A DNA stretch of 19,377 nucleotides from Butyrivibrio sp. CAG:318 (GCA_000431815.1 FR889246.1:69774-89150); one strand, 5' to 3'; counted from the first letter of the stretch, positions 6,777 through 13,615 are shown. Notes: generated by a model from the sequence alone, not told the origin. Numbers and translations: made by a program.

Positions 6777-8194
6777 CAGAACATTTTCTTTTTATTGATT
6801 TTATCAAGATATTTCTTCGTCTCCATTACAACCACGCCGTTAAGGGCAAGCAGCGCAATGAGGTTAGGTATCGCCATAAGTCCGTTAAATATATCGGCAA
6901 TCGTCCATACGGCAGAAATAGTCATAAACGGTCCGAAGAATACGCATGCAATGTATACCCATCTGTAAGCCTTGACTATTCCCATTCTGCCGCCTGTGAG
7001 ATATTCAAGACATTTCTCACTGTAATAATCCCATCCGAGTATAGTTGTGAATGCAAAGAATATAAGGCATATCATAAGAAGGAACGATGCAACCTCACCA
7101 GGGAACGGAAGTCCTATCTGGAATGCTTTGGTAGTTACCGCAACACCCTGAAGTCCCATATCCCATGCACCGGTAATAACGATTGCAAGGCCTGTCATTG
7201 TACAGATAATAATTGTATCGATAAAAGTTCCGAGCATGGAGATAAGTCCCTGCTTGGCCGGTTCATCGGTATGTGCCGCTGCTGCTGCAATCGGAGCACT
7301 TCCGAGTCCTGCCTCGTTAGAAAAAATACCTCTCGCAATACCGTTCTGCATGGCGACCATCATTGCTCCGAGCGCGCCGCCCGCTGCCGCTCTCACTCCG
7401 AATGCGCTCTTTACAATCGTTGCAAAAGCACCAGGAACCTTAGTTATATTAAATCCGATAATAAGGACCGCAAGTATCACATATGTAATTGCCATGAAAG
7501 GAACGATTACCTGCGCAACGGAAGAAATCCTCTTGATTCCTCCGATAATAACGAGTGCCACAAAAAATGCAACAACAATCGCAGCTATGACAACCGTCCA
7601 TGAATAATCTATTCCGAAAATGGACACTGTCCAGGAATTGTCCGCATCAAAGAAATTATTTACGGCACTTGCTATACCGTTTACCTGTGTAAATGTTCCG
7701 ATTCCCATAAGTCCTACACAGACTCCGAACACTGCAAATATCTTGGCAAGCCATTTAAATTTGGAACCCATACCCTTCTCTATGTAATAGAAAGGTCCAC
7801 CGATAATGTGTCCGTCTTCTGTAACCTGTCTGTATTTTACGGAAAGAAGGCATTCCGAATACTTGGTAGCCATTCCGACAAGTGCGGCTAACCACATCCA
7901 GAACAATGCTCCCGGACCTCCGGCAACAACTGCTGTCGCAACGCCTACGATATTTCCTGTTCCTATTGTAGCGGAAAGTGCCGTACAAAGTGCCGCAAAA
8001 CTTGTCACTTCTCCATGCTGTCCGCTCTTTTCATTGGCAAACATTTTCTTAAAAGCATGAGGAAGCTTACGAAACTGCACACCCTTAAGCCTTACTGTAA
8101 GAAAAAGACCCGAAAGAAGGATTAGTGCTATAAGCGGTATTCCCCATACAAAGCTGTCGATTTTCCCAAGCACTTTATTAATAGTATCTAACAT
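6776..8194 (-). CDS. Sodium:alanine/glycine symporter (AgcS family)
   Basis: A 472-residue inner-membrane amino acid:cation symporter with about 10-11 hydrophobic segments. Family signatures are GTGNIVGVATAVVAGGPGALFWMW (starting at residue 78, written in two overlapping parts: GTGNIVGVATAV and AGGPGALFWMW), VGMATKYSECLLSVKYR (106-122) and IFSNEAGLGSAPIAAAAA in the middle. The C-terminus is a short Lys-rich tail. The ATG has AGGAGA 6 nt upstream and a promoter about 40 nt before it. It heads an operon with trmH, the DUF1538 transporter and the PII-like protein. Substrate (alanine, glycine or both, with Na+ or H+) is a family-level inference. Confidence 0.95.
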   Translation of the reverse strand: MLDTINKVLGKIDSFVWGIPLIALILLSGLFLTVRLKGVQFRKLPHAFKKMFANEKSGQHGEVTSFAALCTALSATIGTGNIVGVATAVVAGGPGALFWMWLAALVGMATKYSECLLSVKYRQVTEDGHIIGGPFYYIEKGMGSKFKWLAKIFAVFGVCVGLMGIGTFTQVNGIASAVNNFFDADNSWTVSIFGIDYSWTVVIAAIVVAFFVALVIIGGIKRISSVAQVIVPFMAITYVILAVLIIGFNITKVPGAFATIVKSAFGVRAAAGGALGAMMVAMQNGIARGIFSNEAGLGSAPIAAAAAHTDEPAKQGLISMLGTFIDTIIICTMTGLAIVITGAWDMGLQGVAVTTKAFQIGLPFPGEVASFLLMICLIFFAFTTILGWDYYSEKCLEYLTGGRMGIVKAYRWVYIACVFFGPFMTISAVWTIADIFNGLMAIPNLIALLALNGVVVMETKKYLDKINKKKMF

Positions 8195-8232
8195 CTGGTA
8201 TCTCCTTTTTTCATAAAATTACTATAGATATT

Positions 8233-8261
8233 ACTTTACCGTGTTAAAGACATACAGTCAA
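8233..8261 (-). promoter_or_regulatory. Promoter of the symporter operon
   Basis: On the minus strand TTGACT (8256-8261) and TAAAGT (8233-8238) are 17 nt apart, about 40 nt before the symporter ATG. The -10 is a weak match (4 of 6). It begins right after the ABC-ATPase fragment ends, so the deletion described nearby stopped just short of this promoter. Confidence 0.5.
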
Positions 8262-8264
8262 GAA

Positions 8265-8378
8265 TTATTTATCCGTACTTCCATTCTTCACTCTCAAGCT
8301 GCGTATCAGTCTGGAGATGGATTCCTGTATAACGGACTCATTATCAACATCAAGTGATGCCGTGGCTTCATCCATAAG
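8265..8378 (-). pseudogene. Fragment of an ABC exporter ATPase domain (Walker B/D-loop)
   Basis: This minus-strand frame reads LMDEATASLDVDNESVIQE and continues ISRLIR. That is the Walker B aspartate-glutamate and D-loop of ABC exporter (MsbA/multidrug type) nucleotide-binding domains. After about 26 family-like residues it loses similarity and stops at TAA (8265-8267); the usual following TVIVIAHR (H-loop) is missing. The upstream end merges with the response-regulator fragment: both readings share the bases around 8374-8380. Nothing else of the transporter remains, so it is a deletion remnant with no expected function. Confidence 0.75.
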
Positions 8379-8556
8379 CCTGAAAAACATACTCCTCTGC
8401 TGCTGTCACAAAAATTAGTATCATATCCTCATTGTCCTGACGAAGCACCTTTGCCGTTTCCATCCCATCCATTCCCGGCATCTGAATATCCAGAAAAAGA
8501 ATATCCGGCTTACTGCCACTTGCAATCAGTTCATCATCACAGATAGCAATTCGCAT
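8368..8556 (-). pseudogene. Remnant of a LytTR-type response regulator receiver domain
   Basis: From the ATG at 8554-8556 the protein begins MRIAICDDE, the acidic pocket of a receiver domain, then jumps to KPDILFLDIQMPGMDGMETA, which carries the phospho-acceptor Asp in LDIQMPGMDG, and FVTAAEEYVFQAYG before a stop at 8368. About 30 residues of the receiver are missing between the two motifs (an in-frame deletion), and the C-terminal part and the whole LytTR DNA-binding domain are replaced by the ABC fragment. AAGGAAG precedes the ATG, so the start region is intact. The AgrA/VirR-like receiver style and the operator upstream suggest a LytTR regulator of the lost ABC transporter. Confidence 0.8.
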
Positions 8557-8590
8557 ATTGTCACTTCCTTGCTTACATATATTTATAGCT

Positions 8591-8657
8591 ATTATATCGG
8601 ATAAGTTCATGCAATATCTATCTGGAATGTTGTGAATTGACCTTTTTTTGTTGTGAA
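8591..8657 (-). promoter_or_regulatory. Response-regulator promoter with LytTR-like direct-repeat operator
   Basis: The 9-mer TGTTGTGAA (plus-strand reading) occurs at 8628-8636 and 8649-8657, leaving a 12-nt spacer, 21 bp start to start. Two 9-bp direct repeats 12 nt apart is the classic binding architecture of LytTR regulators such as AgrA, ComE and PlnC. On the minus strand they sit just upstream of the -35 region of a promoter with a perfect TATAAT at 8591-8596 and an indifferent -35, as expected for an activator-dependent promoter. The gene it served is now a fragment. Confidence 0.6.
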
Positions 8658-8661
8658 ATAA

Positions 8662-8872
8662 AATACTACTAAAAAATACAATACAAGGAATCAGATTGAA
8701 GATTATATTGCTTCTTTTGAAAAAAACTGTGAACAGAATATTCCTGCCACAGCTTTTCTCTGGGGATATGATTCTATGGGACGTCCTGTTGACACCCTTA
8801 AAAACCATGAGGATTTATTTACGCTTGAGTTATGTCTGATGATTACCAGTCCGCACCTGGACACATTGTAAA
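8662..8872 (+). pseudogene. Unidentified coding-like remnant on the plus strand
   Basis: A 69-residue open stretch with no start codon near its beginning (TAA at 8659-8661) that ends with TAA inside the lipoprotein gene on the other strand. The middle reads like real protein (NQIEDYIASFEKNCEQ, then IPATAFLWGYDSMGRPVD). It is flanked by decayed genes, so it may be a leftover of a gene whose start was deleted. I do not recognise the family, and it could be chance. Confidence 0.25.
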
Positions 8873-9400
8873 AAATACATAGTTCCCTTTAACCTTGATT
8901 ACAGGTTCATTGGCTTCTGTACAGATGTTCCAGCGTGGGTTTGCCGTCTTTTTCAGCTGTGCTGCAAGGGCTTCTGCATCATCAGTTTCAAAAATATATG
9001 AAACGTAGGGAATTGAACCAATAGCAGGTGCAATTCCATATCCATTTTTAAAACCTTTGATGTCCTCATCAAATCCCGTCAAAAAACCTTCTTTGACTTT
9101 ATTTACCTCACAATCATATCCACCAACCGGAGCGATTAATTTTGCTATTTCTTCAATGTCTGTTCCTTTATCAATCCCTTCTTCAAAAATAGATACAATC
9201 TTTTTTTCAATTTCTGCTGAATCCATTTTGTCAGAACCTGAATTATTACCTTCTGATTCAGTTGTAGGCTTATCTGTAGTATCTGTTACTGATTCCTTTG
9301 TATTATCAGTTGTTGTACCACCGTTGCCGTCAGGCTTTGAACATCCAAACAGTCCAACTGCCATTGTTAAAATAATAATACCTATAAATAATTTTTTCAT
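8843..9400 (-). CDS. Putative lipoprotein of unknown function
   Basis: A 185-residue exported protein. A type II signal peptide runs from MKKLF to the lipobox LFGC with the lipidated Cys20. A Ser/Thr/Asp/Gly-rich linker (about 21-60) leads to a small domain (about 60-185). That domain has two halves resembling each other in style, EIEEIAKLIAPVGGYDCEV and a C-terminal VIKVKGNYVFFTMCP. The protein is likely anchored on the outer face of the cell membrane. AAGGAGAG lies 6 nt before the ATG, which overlaps the stop of the acyltransferase gene (ATGA). It is the last gene of the sigma factor module, and I recognise no enzymatic motif. Confidence 0.85.
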   Translation of the reverse strand: MKKLFIGIIILTMAVGLFGCSKPDGNGGTTTDNTKESVTDTTDKPTTESEGNNSGSDKMDSAEIEKKIVSIFEEGIDKGTDIEEIAKLIAPVGGYDCEVNKVKEGFLTGFDEDIKGFKNGYGIAPAIGSIPYVSYIFETDDAEALAAQLKKTANPRWNICTEANEPVIKVKGNYVFFTMCPGADW

Positions 9401-10359
9401 AATTTTCTCTCCTTAACTTTTTTAATTAATTTTACTGTGAGTTTTTTTATAAGATATAAAATATATGCTGCCACTATGAGGCATACCGCAGTAATCAGAA
9501 ATGTAATAAGTTTTTGTCCGGTTGCTTTATAAATCCTGGTTTCAAGTTTAAAACCGAAAATCATCTGCAGGCCGTATAGTTCCAACGTAAGCCTGCCTAT
9601 AAACTGCATCGGAAGATTTCTGATTGATACGTGTGATGAAATATAATCCCAGAGTAATATCAGCGATATCACAAAAGGAATTGCAATAATATAATACATT
9701 TCAAAGAAAGGGTTATTCAGTCTTTCAATACTGCCATATCTGTAAATCAGACAAGAACCTGCAATTAATCCTGCAATTATTACAGGAAGCCCAGATTTTT
9801 TTAACAAAAGTTTTCTGATTTCTTCATAATATATACCGATAAAAATTATTGGCAGTCTGTTTATCAGTACAAAAACAGCTCTGTTTCCAAGGACATCCTT
9901 ACATAACACACCAAGTAGCAGCCAGCCAAGCAGCATCCCGAAAAACGCCTTTAAACCAAAACGGTTTTTTAATTTTATCAAAAATGGTGCTATCAGATAT
10001 ATAAGCATTATGGCAACAAAAAACCATAAAAATGAACCACCTCCTCTTTTGAAAAATTCAATGCCTGCAATCACCTTGAAAAATCTCGGATATTTCCATT
10101 TCTCGTAAAAGTTTGCCACAACAGCAAACAATACAAATGGAATATATATTGACAACAGCCTGTTGCCCACAAACTTCCAATATTCAATTCTGTCTCTCTG
10201 TGCCAATGAATACGCTGACACAAAGAAGAAAATATCCACGCCTATATATGCTGCCCGGTATATTACTAACTCTGCTTTTAATCCTGAAAAAGGGATATAA
10301 AAGTGGAAAATCATAATCAGTAGAGCCGCCAGTCCCATAATTGATTTTTTACATTTCAC
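9397..10359 (-). CDS. Acyltransferase 3 family membrane protein
   Basis: A 320-residue polytopic membrane protein of the acyltransferase-3 (OafA/YrhL-like) family, which O-acylates extracytoplasmic glycans or lipids. The N-terminus places the catalytic-type His19 in LIMIFHFYIP at the end of the first helix, and GVDIFFFVSAYSLAQR (about 39-54) corresponds to the family's VxxFFxxSGxxL segment with Ala in place of the usual Gly. Further helices reach the C-terminus, which ends in a Lys-rich tail; no SGNH esterase domain is attached. The start is GTG with AAAGGA 11 nt upstream, inside the end of the preceding gene. Substrate is unknown; cell-surface modification is inferred. Confidence 0.85.
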   Translation of the reverse strand: MKCKKSIMGLAALLIMIFHFYIPFSGLKAELVIYRAAYIGVDIFFFVSAYSLAQRDRIEYWKFVGNRLLSIYIPFVLFAVVANFYEKWKYPRFFKVIAGIEFFKRGGGSFLWFFVAIMLIYLIAPFLIKLKNRFGLKAFFGMLLGWLLLGVLCKDVLGNRAVFVLINRLPIIFIGIYYEEIRKLLLKKSGLPVIIAGLIAGSCLIYRYGSIERLNNPFFEMYYIIAIPFVISLILLWDYISSHVSIRNLPMQFIGRLTLELYGLQMIFGFKLETRIYKATGQKLITFLITAVCLIVAAYILYLIKKLTVKLIKKVKERKL

Positions 10360-10366
10360 TTTTTGC

Positions 10367-10846
10367 TTAATCCTTTCTTATATAAAACTGATAATGTCCA
10401 TCCGGAAAGGCCACAATACATATCTCATCATCCATATTATACTCATTATAGTAATAAACCTTACATATTACATTTTTTTTACCTGCCTTGACAGTTATTG
10501 ACCCCATTTCATCACCAAGGTCGCTTTCATCCGGTTGTTTCATCTGAACCGATATCACTGTACTAGCATCATCAACAAGTTTATATTCTGAACACTGTTG
10601 TACCACGGGAGTGCAATATATTTTATCGTTCAATGAAAATTCTATAAGCGAATATGATACTTGTGGCTGCTGTTGCTTTCTTACTTTATTTCCAATTATA
10701 AAGCTCATGCCTGTTATTAATATCAGACTCGCTGCTGTTACAATCCACTTAATGACATTAGATGGTTTACGGACTGGTTTTCCCGCCGCTTTAATCATAT
10801 CCACGTCAATATCATTCATAGCTTTTAAAAAATCATATGAATTCAT
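10367..10846 (-). CDS. Membrane-anchored presumed anti-sigma factor
   Basis: A 159-residue protein with one transmembrane helix at about 31-51 (VIKWIVTAASLILITGMSF), an N-terminal cytoplasmic segment of 30 residues (MNSYDFLKAMNDIDVDMIKA) and an external domain. This topology, and its place directly after an ECF sigma gene, is that of an anti-sigma factor that holds the sigma factor at the membrane. No zinc-binding HxxxCxxC motif of the ZAS class is present. AGGAGGG precedes the ATG, and the ATG overlaps the TGA that would end the intact sigma frame (ATGA), so the two were once translationally coupled. Role inferred from context. Confidence 0.65.
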   Translation of the reverse strand: MNSYDFLKAMNDIDVDMIKAAGKPVRKPSNVIKWIVTAASLILITGMSFIIGNKVRKQQQPQVSYSLIEFSLNDKIYCTPVVQQCSEYKLVDDASTVISVQMKQPDESDLGDEMGSITVKAGKKNVICKVYYYNEYNMDDEICIVAFPDGHYQFYIRKD

Positions 10847-11413
10847 ATATAATAGCCCTCCTTCTTAAGATATTGTCTTAACCCGTTTCTGACACGGAAA
10901 AGAATTGTTTTAATTTTGGCCTTCACTGATGCCATATCTGTCTGCAATCTCGGCCACAGAATCCATATACCAGTACCGCCTTATAAAAACATTTCTTTTT
11001 TCTTTGTGAAGTGTTCTAAGAAAAGAATTTATATAATTTTTTAGTTCTTCGCTTTCTGCATTTGCCGTTGCATCGTCGTTGCCTGCAATTATCTCTGAAA
11101 GTTCGCCTGTCAGTTCCACAATTGTAGCACTTCTTTTCAACCTGTTTGATTCTCTATACCGGTCCAGTGCAAGATTTCTGGTTATTTTTGCCAGAAAAGT
11201 AAAAAAATAGCCTCGTGGTTCGTGAGGAGGTATTGAATTCCATGCGCGCAAATAAGTATCATTCTCACATTCCTCAGCAATATCCAGGTCATCGCAGATA
11301 CGATTGGCAATAGCAACAAGCTGCTTTCCATACTTATCTGCCGTATAAGAAATTGCACTTTCATCTCTTACAATATAACGGTCTATAATTATTTCATCTT
11401 CTATGGGAAGCAT
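10843..11413 (-). pseudogene. ECF-type RNA polymerase sigma factor, frameshifted near its end
   Basis: Region 2 is clear (residues about 20-93: ISYTADKYGKQLVAIANRIC to LALDRYRESNRLKR), and region 4 starts at about 128 (FLRTLHKEKRNVFIRRYWY) and runs to GISEG (161-165). Then the frame reads only QN before a stop, giving 167 residues. Moving one base on, the same DNA reads KIKTILFRVRNGLRQYLKK and EGYYI, the expected end of region 4.2, and stops in the ATGA overlap with the anti-sigma gene at 10843. The total of 571 nt is 190 codons plus one base, consistent with one inserted C/G in the pair at 10918-10919. The only ATG (11411-11413) abuts AGGAG with no spacing; see findings. It may be a real mutation or a sequencing error. 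Confidence 0.82.
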
Positions 11414-11450
11414 CTCCTTTCTTATCCCTTCACTTATTAATACGACATAT

Positions 11451-11456
11451 ATTATA
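11451..11456 (-). promoter_or_regulatory. -10 element of the sigma factor operon
   Basis: A perfect TATAAT on the minus strand lies about 38 nt before the sigma gene start and follows closely on the terminator. No good -35 (TTGACA-like) is seen 17 nt upstream, where the T-run of the terminator falls. An ECF-type autoregulated promoter is possible. Confidence 0.4.
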
Positions 11457-11474
11457 AGCAGGTTTCATTTTTTT

Positions 11475-11505
11475 AAAAAAGACATATGCCCGGATAGCAT
11501 ATGCC
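11475..11505 (-). terminator. Rho-independent terminator between the ATPase and sigma operons
   Basis: On the minus strand a 9-bp stem GGCATATGC / GCATATGTC (11497-11505 and 11481-11489, one G-T pair) with a 7-nt loop is followed by a T run (11475-11480). It would end transcripts of the DUF4143 ATPase gene and the small frame after it. The stem is AT-rich, so termination may be partial. Confidence 0.65.
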
Positions 11506-11524
11506 TTTCCATATATAAGTCCTA

Positions 11525-11611
11525 TTACAATCTTATGATCATCCACATCAAGTCTTTCCAGAGTGAATAGTATCTCTGTAACTGTTCTACAACATTTTTA
11601 TTGTCATACAT
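11525..11611 (-). other. Possible small or broken gene between ATPase and terminator
   Basis: A 28-residue frame begins at ATG 11609-11611 with AAGGTGG 8 nt upstream and reads MYDNKNVVEQLQRYYSL before ending at TAA 11525-11527. A second minus-strand frame, open over 11430-11597, contains TEILFTLERLDVDDHKIVI and GLIYGKAYAIRAY. A frameshift near 11555-11570 could join the first half of one with the second half of the other into a protein of about 60-70 residues. I recognise neither; a broken small gene or a leader peptide are both possible, and chance cannot be excluded. Confidence 0.3.
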
Positions 11612-11624
11612 TTTGACTGCCACC

Positions 11625-12848
11625 TTATATCATCCAGACCGGTATGATATAATTATCCCTATCAATTGCACCAAGTACAGGCTTCATGCAAATAACCGCT
11701 CCTTTAGAGCGTGGTGTTGATGCCCTGTCAAGCAGCCCGAATACCTTTATCAATTCTGTTCCCGGATTTGATGTTTTCTTAATCTCAATTGGATTTAATA
11801 TTCCATCATGTTCCAATACAACATCAATTTCTTTGGCATCCTTGTCACGGTAATAATACATGTATGGTTCCTTTCCGCAATTAAGATAAGTTTTCCTAAT
11901 TTCCGCAACCACGTAATTTTCTAAAATTGCACCATTCATAGCCCCACATTCTAATGTTTCAGCACTACTCCACTTTGTCAGATAACACACCAATCCCGTA
12001 TCATAAAAATACAACTTTGGAGTTTTTACAAGCCGCTTTAGCAGATTGTTGGAATAAGGATGAAGATAAAAAATAATCCCCAATGTTTCCAAAATCCCAA
12101 GCCAATTCTTTGCCTGTGTCTGATTAATATCCGCGTCTCTTGCGATTTCAGCCACATTAACCATTTGACCACACCTTGCAGCCACCGCAGTAATAAATTG
12201 AAGAAATCTAAGTGAATCAATAGCATCCGACAAGTCTTTAACATCACGTTCAATATAAGTAGACAAATAACTGCTATAAAAAATCTGGCTGTTACTGTTT
12301 ACACCGCTTACAATTGCAGGCATGGACCCCTTATAAATACGCTCGAAAATGCCTCCGGTATCAATTTCTGTCCTGCCTGCTTTTCTTTCAAGCAATGTTT
12401 CCATATCTATGGTAAATGGCTCCATCTCACCACCTGCTATTTCTGCCTGTGACAAAGATGTAAGAGAAAGCACTGCCACTCTGCCCGCCAACGACTCCTG
12501 TACTCCTCGCATCAATTTAAATATCTGTGATCCAGTCAACCAAAAAGCTCCCGGTGCATGATTTTTATCTACATTCATTTTAATATAAGCAAATAATTCC
12601 GGTGCATACTGAACTTCATCAATCAATACAGGCGGTTTGTGCAATTGCAGGAATAATTCCGGATCAGATTTCGCAAGGGCTCTTTCATTCAAATCATCCA
12701 GGCTGACATATCCCCTTTCCGTTCCCTCCATTAACTTCTGCAACATTGTAGTTTTACCCACCTGTCTCGGTCCTGTAACAAGAACCACCGGGTATTCCTT
12801 TGTAACCTGATTTACAATATTCTCCAAATTCCTTTTTATATAACTCAT
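11625..12848 (-). CDS. AAA ATPase with DUF4143 domain
   Basis: A 407-residue ATPase of the AAA_14/DUF4143 family. Walker A is GPRQVGKTT (26-34), Walker B is VLIDEVQYAPELF (74-86), and WLTGSQIFKLMRGVQESLAG is the conserved sensor-containing segment. The DUF4143 part has YLSTYIERDVKDL, a winged-helix-like section and a PD-(D/E)xK-like end (KEIDVVLE, then NPIEIKKT). The family is abundant in gut bacteria and mobile-prone, and its function is poorly known; DNA or nucleic-acid-linked roles are suspected. AGAGGG lies 7 nt before the ATG. Two 37-bp repeats occupy its promoter region, and a terminator follows at 11475-11505, so it is essentially a single-gene unit. Confidence 0.9.
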   Translation of the reverse strand: MSYIKRNLENIVNQVTKEYPVVLVTGPRQVGKTTMLQKLMEGTERGYVSLDDLNERALAKSDPELFLQLHKPPVLIDEVQYAPELFAYIKMNVDKNHAPGAFWLTGSQIFKLMRGVQESLAGRVAVLSLTSLSQAEIAGGEMEPFTIDMETLLERKAGRTEIDTGGIFERIYKGSMPAIVSGVNSNSQIFYSSYLSTYIERDVKDLSDAIDSLRFLQFITAVAARCGQMVNVAEIARDADINQTQAKNWLGILETLGIIFYLHPYSNNLLKRLVKTPKLYFYDTGLVCYLTKWSSAETLECGAMNGAILENYVVAEIRKTYLNCGKEPYMYYYRDKDAKEIDVVLEHDGILNPIEIKKTSNPGTELIKVFGLLDRASTPRSKGAVICMKPVLGAIDRDNYIIPVWMI

Positions 12849-12862
12849 ATCAGAACCCTCTT

Positions 12863-12899
12863 TTCGGCTAATTTCTATTTCAAATATATTTTAGCCGAA
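12863..12899. repeat. 37-bp repeat with inverted ends, copy 1 (promoter-proximal)
   Basis: Begins TTCGGCTAA and ends TTAGCCGAA, a perfect 9-bp inverted pair around an AT-rich core. On the minus strand its first arm contains TAAAAT, a good -10 placed 17 nt after TTGCTT, so the arm would overlap a promoter of the ATPase gene whose ATG is 14 nt away. It is 34/37 identical to copy 2. Likely an operator; see findings. Confidence 0.8.
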
Positions 12900-12922
12900 C
12901 CATTATCAAAAAGCAAGCGGAT

Positions 12923-12959
12923 TTCGGCTGATTTCTATTTAAAGTATATTTTAGCCGAA
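12923..12959. repeat. 37-bp repeat with inverted ends, copy 2
   Basis: Same orientation as copy 1 and exactly 60 bp away. It differs at three positions (8, 19 and 22); the first arm is TTCGGCTGA and the second TTAGCCGAA, so the outer 7 bp still pair perfectly. The 23 nt between the copies show no repeat. Confidence 0.8.
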
Positions 12960-13104
12960 GCACACCTGTTTTATTCTATTTCAAAATATTACACTGGCCA
13001 TATTTAAAAATGCACGAAAATCAAACACTCCAAGCACTGTTGTTTTGGTAAGGTGAAATGTAGAGCGAAAGTCCCGGATTTTCATTTGTACGATGTCCGA
13101 TCTG

Positions 13105-13593
13105 TCAGCTTGCTCGAATTTCACGAATTCGTTCTAACTGCTCATCAAAATACTTTTCTGTCAGATAAGTTCCGCGTTTGAGACGCTCATCATCCATAAC
13201 CCAGCCTTTGATGGTATAGTCCTTTGCAATTTGATTGACCCATTTACGGAACTGCACCGCACGCTCAGAATTGACCTTGAATCCAACAGCAATAATCATC
13301 TCCAAGGAATAGTGATTTGTGCTGTAGCTTTTTCCGTCAGCGGCAGTTATTCGAAATTTTCGAATAACTGAATCCTCCTGTAGTTCGCTATCCTTAAATA
13401 TTTTCTTAATATGATAATTTATAGTGTTAGTGCTGACATCATACAATGTGGCCATCATCTTCTGCGTCAGCCATATATTTTCATCCTCATAGCGCATCTC
13501 AATGCTGTCCTGCTGATTGCCGACAGAGGCAACATAAGTCAGATATTCCGCTGCACTGGAACGGATGGTTATTTCATCTTTTTTCTTTTTCAA
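13105..13593 (-). CDS. RhuM-family protein, C-terminally truncated
   Basis: Matches the N-terminal half of RhuM (virulence RhuM) proteins: MRYEDENIWLTQKMMATLYD, an HTH-like part (VSTNTINYHIKKIF), the family's YSLEMIIAVGFKVNSERAVQFRKW and then DDERLKRGTYLTEKYFDEQLERIREIRAS before TGA. Family members usually continue for another 150 or so residues (RASE(R/K)xFYQKI...), so this copy is cut directly after the RAS. The best start is TTG at 13591-13593, because AGGAGG (13602-13607) stands 8 nt before it; an upstream ATG (13612-13614) would place that ribosome site inside the coding region. Function is unknown; the family is common in mobile and accessory regions. It may be a pseudogene. Confidence 0.75.
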   Translation of the reverse strand: MKKKKDEITIRSSAAEYLTYVASVGNQQDSIEMRYEDENIWLTQKMMATLYDVSTNTINYHIKKIFKDSELQEDSVIRKFRITAADGKSYSTNHYSLEMIIAVGFKVNSERAVQFRKWVNQIAKDYTIKGWVMDDERLKRGTYLTEKYFDEQLERIREIRAS

Positions 13594-13615
13594 ATAGTAT
13601 GCCTCCTTCTGCATT

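Noticed and set aside
8557..8808. Upstream extension of the response-regulator frame to an ATG at 8808
   Set aside because: The extra 84 residues have no family similarity, and the receiver domain starts MRIAICDDE at 8556 behind a good ribosome site and promoter; the extension covers that promoter and operator.
12863..12959. CRISPR array
   Set aside because: There are only two copies of a 37-bp repeat with one 23-nt interval, no Cas genes are present, and the copies coincide with a promoter.
13594..13614. ATG start seven codons upstream for the RhuM gene
   Set aside because: The Shine-Dalgarno AGGAGG lies inside those codons and is correctly spaced for the TTG at 13591-13593.
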